64,000 nucleotides of DNA from Kitasatospora sp. NBC_01266. GTDB lineage: Bacteria; Actinomycetota; Actinomycetes; Streptomycetales; Streptomycetaceae. Below are positions 61,921-64,000 of this stretch, piece after piece (position 1 is the stretch's first letter; every line of letters starts with the position of its first letter). The notes under the pieces were generated by a model, which saw only the letters and a program-made list of their open reading frames with translations, had not been told where the DNA came from and searched no databases. The stretch is taken from contig NZ_CP108459.1 in assembly GCF_036242395.1 (NCBI RefSeq), forward strand, positions 79,891-143,890, written 5' to 3'. The position numbers and the translations under genes were made by a program.

Positions 61921-62271
61921 ATGAGCGCTCAGCCGATCCATGGCCCCGAACTGATTCCGCGGCCTGCCCAGACGCCGACGGCTCTGTACGAGGCCGTGGC
62001 AGCCCTCATCCCTCACCGTTTGACCGAGATGACCGCAGAGCAGGCACGCGCCATGACGGAGGCGGTGGAGCACAACAGCCTCAAGCCCCTGCTGCGCTTC
62101 ACCATGAAGTGGGCTGTAGATATCGAAATCGCGCGCCATCCGGAGACGCTCGCCGAGCTACACCGCGCCGAGTACCTCGCTAACCACGCAGAGACCCCGG
62201 AAGAGCGCCGTCAGCAGGCCGCCCTCGCCGGAGCCATCGTGAACGCCGCTGTCGAGGCGGTGCGCGGGTGA
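61921..62271 (+). CDS. Small protein of unknown function, first of an overlapping pair
   Basis: This is a 116-residue protein. ATG 61921 has an excellent ribosome site (AAGGAGGAACGA). The sequence is mostly helical and mildly acidic: TALYEAVAALIPHRL, AEQARAMTEAVEHNSLKPLLRF and ETLAELHRAEYLANHAETPEERRQQAALAGAIVNAAVEAVRG. I do not recognise a named family. Its stop overlaps the next start by 4 bp (GTGA). Tight coupling to a short basic/aromatic partner resembles antitoxin-toxin order, so an antitoxin role is possible but unproven. Confidence 0.75.
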   Translation: MSAQPIHGPELIPRPAQTPTALYEAVAALIPHRLTEMTAEQARAMTEAVEHNSLKPLLRFTMKWAVDIEIARHPETLAELHRAEYLANHAETPEERRQQAALAGAIVNAAVEAVRG

Positions 62272-62519
62272 CCTGGCGCTGGGAGTACAACCCTGATGAA
62301 GAGAACGTCATCGCCGGCGCACCGCTTTCCTTCGTTGCCCAGGTCGAGGAAAAAGCCGCCGAGATCGTTCGCGCCGCCGCAGCGCTCTACTTGGACGGCA
62401 CTGCCTACCAGGGAATCGGCGAAAAAATGAAGACCGCTGACATCGAAGACGGTATTTTCTGGTACCTGGTTGTCCCGCGTGACGAACGCGTGTACATCCT
62501 CCGCGTCCAGTCCCTCTAG
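62268..62519 (+). CDS. Small protein, possible RelE/ParE-fold toxin
   Basis: This is an 83-residue protein from GTG 62268, overlapping the preceding stop. It starts with an aromatic strand (TWRWEYNPD), has two central helices (PLSFVAQVEEKAAEIVRAAAALY) and ends with IFWYLVVPRDERVYILRVQSL, a pair of beta strands. This helix-helix-strand layout with a terminal strand ending in an aromatic/aliphatic run is like RelE/ParE toxins. However, catalytic residues cannot be matched with confidence. The pair (61921, 62268) could be a second toxin-antitoxin system. Confidence 0.7.
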   Translation: MTWRWEYNPDEENVIAGAPLSFVAQVEEKAAEIVRAAAALYLDGTAYQGIGEKMKTADIEDGIFWYLVVPRDERVYILRVQSL

Positions 62520-63310
62520 AAACCTCTCCTGGGCCCCTGCGGAGGACTAGGGTGAGGTCGCTGATTTCCCGCCGGTCCGTGCCAAGATATGAATTCAAAC
62601 GAATTCCAATAATGCCGAGCGGGGTGTGAGGGCCGCTGAAAAGTATGGCGTGTTGGCGGTGAAGCGCGGTGCGAGCACGCTGCAGATCCGCGTCCGCCCT
62701 CGCCGAGGCCTGCCGGCTCCGCCCACCCCAACCACCCGACACCCGCAGCCGAGCACCGACCACGCCCAGATGGGCCCGTCAGCAACGCCCACCCGCACTA
62801 CCCCTGGACCCCCGAAGAGGTCACCCACGGCTATCCCCGGCCACCACACCCCATCCGCCGCACCTGACGACCGGCCCGATGAATGCTCAGCCAACCGCCC
62901 CATGTGAATTGGCACATCGCCGTCGTGGCTGTCGTTTCAGGGGTGTCCGGGGATGTGTATGGATTTTGGCGAGGTTTCTCGATGGCCGGTTTTTGATTCG
63001 GATGGATGGTGGATTCTCGCTCTGGCTCGGGTGGGTTTTCAGGACCGGACTCATTGAGAAAGGGGCGGGGTGTTTTCGGCTGGGTTCGCATGGGTTGTGG
63101 GGCGGGATCGTCTGACAGTAGGAGTTCTGATACACGGCCAGGGGAGACGCGAGACGGTTGACCTCGGGATGTGGTGGTCGGTCAGGGGGGCGTAGTGCCA
63201 GGTGGACCCGGCCCGGACGGACGGTGGCCCAGGTCCCCTGCGGCTGGCCCGCCCGCGTCCCAGTCAGCTGTTTGAAGCTTCAAAACAGTGCTGCTCAGTT
63301 GCTCTGATAT
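62520..63310. other. Non-coding region right of the last gene
   Basis: About 790 bp without a supported gene. A plus-strand frame at 62626-62907 is Pro/Thr/Arg-rich, lacks a clear ribosome site and looks spurious. From about 62900 the top strand becomes markedly rich in G and T and poor in C, unlike all sequence to the left. Confidence 0.6.
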
Positions 63311-63430
63311 GGGCTCAGTCGCCAAGGGCCGTCGGAGGGGAGTGGGGGCGGCTCGGGAGGGGAGCGGAGCGGAGGCGACCAGGTCCGGCGAAGCCGGGCC
63401 GGCCTGACCGGAGGTCGGGCCACTGAGCTG
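63311..63430 (+). repeat. Terminal-region direct repeat, copy 1
   Basis: Starts at GGGCTCAG and runs through a GAGGGGAG-rich tract to CCGGCGAAGCCGG and GACCGGAGGTC hairpins, ending near CACTGAGC. It matches 63690-63842 with small insertions, showing a duplicated GC-rich block about 380 bp apart. Confidence 0.75.
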
Positions 63431-63573
63431 GTCCTGGGTGATTGAAAGCCTTGTCTGGAGGGTTGGTTGAAGCCGTGATCAACGATGAGATTGGGGTTCG
63501 GCCATCCGGGGCTGGCTGTGGAGGGGAGGGGAGCGGCTCTGGGCCGGCGCGGAGTGCCGGGCTCCACTCGGGT

Positions 63574-63631
63574 GGGGCCGGGGTGGGGCGGGTCCGTGTG
63601 TGCGGGAGTGGGGGTCTGGGGGGAGGGAGGG
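63574..63631 (+). other. G-quadruplex-forming runs on the top strand
   Basis: GGGG-CC-GGGG-T-GGGG-C-GGG at 63574-63592 has loops of one or two bases, and a second set of GGG runs lies at 63604-63631. Both are on the strand whose 3' end points to the right edge. Confidence 0.65.
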
Positions 63632-63689
63632 TGTCTTTTCTAGTTTGCTGTTTGTAGGTCTAGGACAGTGGGGGCTGGTGTTTTGAAGT

Positions 63690-63842
63690 GGGCTCAGCTG
63701 TTGAGGGCCGTGGAGCGAAGCGAAGCGGTTCGGGAGGGGAGTGGGAGCGGCCCTGGAGGGGAGCGGCTCGGGAGGGGAGCGAAGCGGACCGACCAGGCCC
63801 GGCGAAGCCGGGCCAGCCTGACCGAAGGTCAGGCCACCGAGC
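63690..63842 (+). repeat. Terminal-region direct repeat, copy 2
   Basis: Second copy of the block at 63311-63430, longer because of added GAGCGAAGCG-type units. Its right part leads into the hairpin array. Confidence 0.75.
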
Positions 63843-63938
63843 CCCGAAGGGGCGAGAGGCTCGCCGAAGGCGAGCCCGGACCCGCGGAGCGGGTCCGCCA
63901 CCGCGCGAAGCGCGGTGCGCACGGAGGGCCGAAGGCCC
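63796..63938. repeat. Array of seven GNA-triloop hairpins, telomere-like
   Basis: Perfect stems with GAA loops lie at 63796-63814 (8 bp), 63816-63834 (8), 63841-63853 (5), 63858-63876 (8), 63899-63917 (8) and 63926-63938 (5). A GGA-loop stem of 9 bp is at 63877-63897 and contains CCCGCGGAGCGGG, the palindrome known from Streptomyces telomeres. They almost touch one another. GCGAAGC-type triloops are very stable in single-stranded DNA and characterise 3' foldback ends of linear actinomycete replicons. Sixty-two bases of ordinary sequence follow to the edge. Confidence 0.7.
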
Positions 63939-64000
63939 GTAGGGATAACCCGTCATTGTACTTCGTTCAGTTTCTGGAAGATTTGGGTGTTTTAACCGTT

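Noticed and set aside
62626..62907. Plus-strand 93-codon frame in the terminal region
   Set aside because: Pro/Thr/Arg-rich with no ribosome site or homology that I can recognise.
63311..63938. CRISPR-like array
   Set aside because: Repeats are palindromic, unequal in length and almost without spacers, so they do not have the repeat-spacer regularity of CRISPR.

Overview
The window is very GC-rich and dense in long coding frames. It carries modular type I polyketide synthases (PKS), TetR and DHA2-type regulator/exporter genes, RepL-like winged-helix genes and a multi-HA-domain helicase. This points to a filamentous actinomycete (Streptomyces/Kitasatospora type). The right ~10 kb looks like a plasmid or the end of a linear replicon, not core chromosome.

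Region 1 (1-51504) is the right part of a large polyketide gene cluster. On the minus strand are a PKS that runs off the left edge (7912->1; it opens with a stand-alone acyl carrier protein, ACP, followed by complete module 1 and part of module 2) and a P450 with its ferredoxin (9610->8145). A TetR regulator (10208-10969, plus strand) converges on a 14-helix DHA2 exporter (12712->11072). Four collinear plus-strand PKS genes follow: B (two modules), C (one module), D (two modules) and E (two modules plus thioesterase). The last gene is a proline-iminopeptidase-type alpha/beta hydrolase of the VinJ type (50590-51504). A loading ACP without its own AT, together with a VinJ-like amidohydrolase next to the thioesterase gene, is the signature of beta-amino-acid polyene macrolactam pathways (vicenistatin type): a protected aminoacyl starter is loaded in trans, extended, de-protected, then cyclised to a lactam. 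The starter-making genes (aminoacyl adenylation enzymes, free ACP, VinK-type acyltransferase) are not in the window and would have to lie to the left. Domain reading predicts mostly DH+KR modules (polyene), one dead KR (B module 2, ketone), one DH-less module with an A-type KR (gene C, hydroxyl) and one methylmalonyl AT (D module 1, methyl branch).

Region 2 (51505-53922) lies just past the likely cluster edge. It holds a GntR-TetR fusion regulator divergent from an FAD monooxygenase, with ACTAGTAC sites between them.

Region 3 (53923-64000) is plasmid-like. It contains a cluster of TACACG/CGTGTA palindromes and two paralogous two-gene RepL-like cassettes, the first with an apparent 1-nt frameshift. 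It also contains a secreted bulb-lectin protein, a TtrA-like helicase with four C-terminal HA-type repeats, a PemK/MazF-type toxin-antitoxin pair and a second small overlapping pair. The final ~1.5 kb is non-coding and G-rich on the top strand, and ends in seven almost abutting hairpins with GAA/GGA triloops, resembling actinomycete telomeric foldback DNA. The polyketide cluster therefore probably sits close to a linear replicon terminus. Within the cluster, near-identical AT and KR blocks (including an inverted ~980-bp copy pair) show recent intragenic homogenisation.
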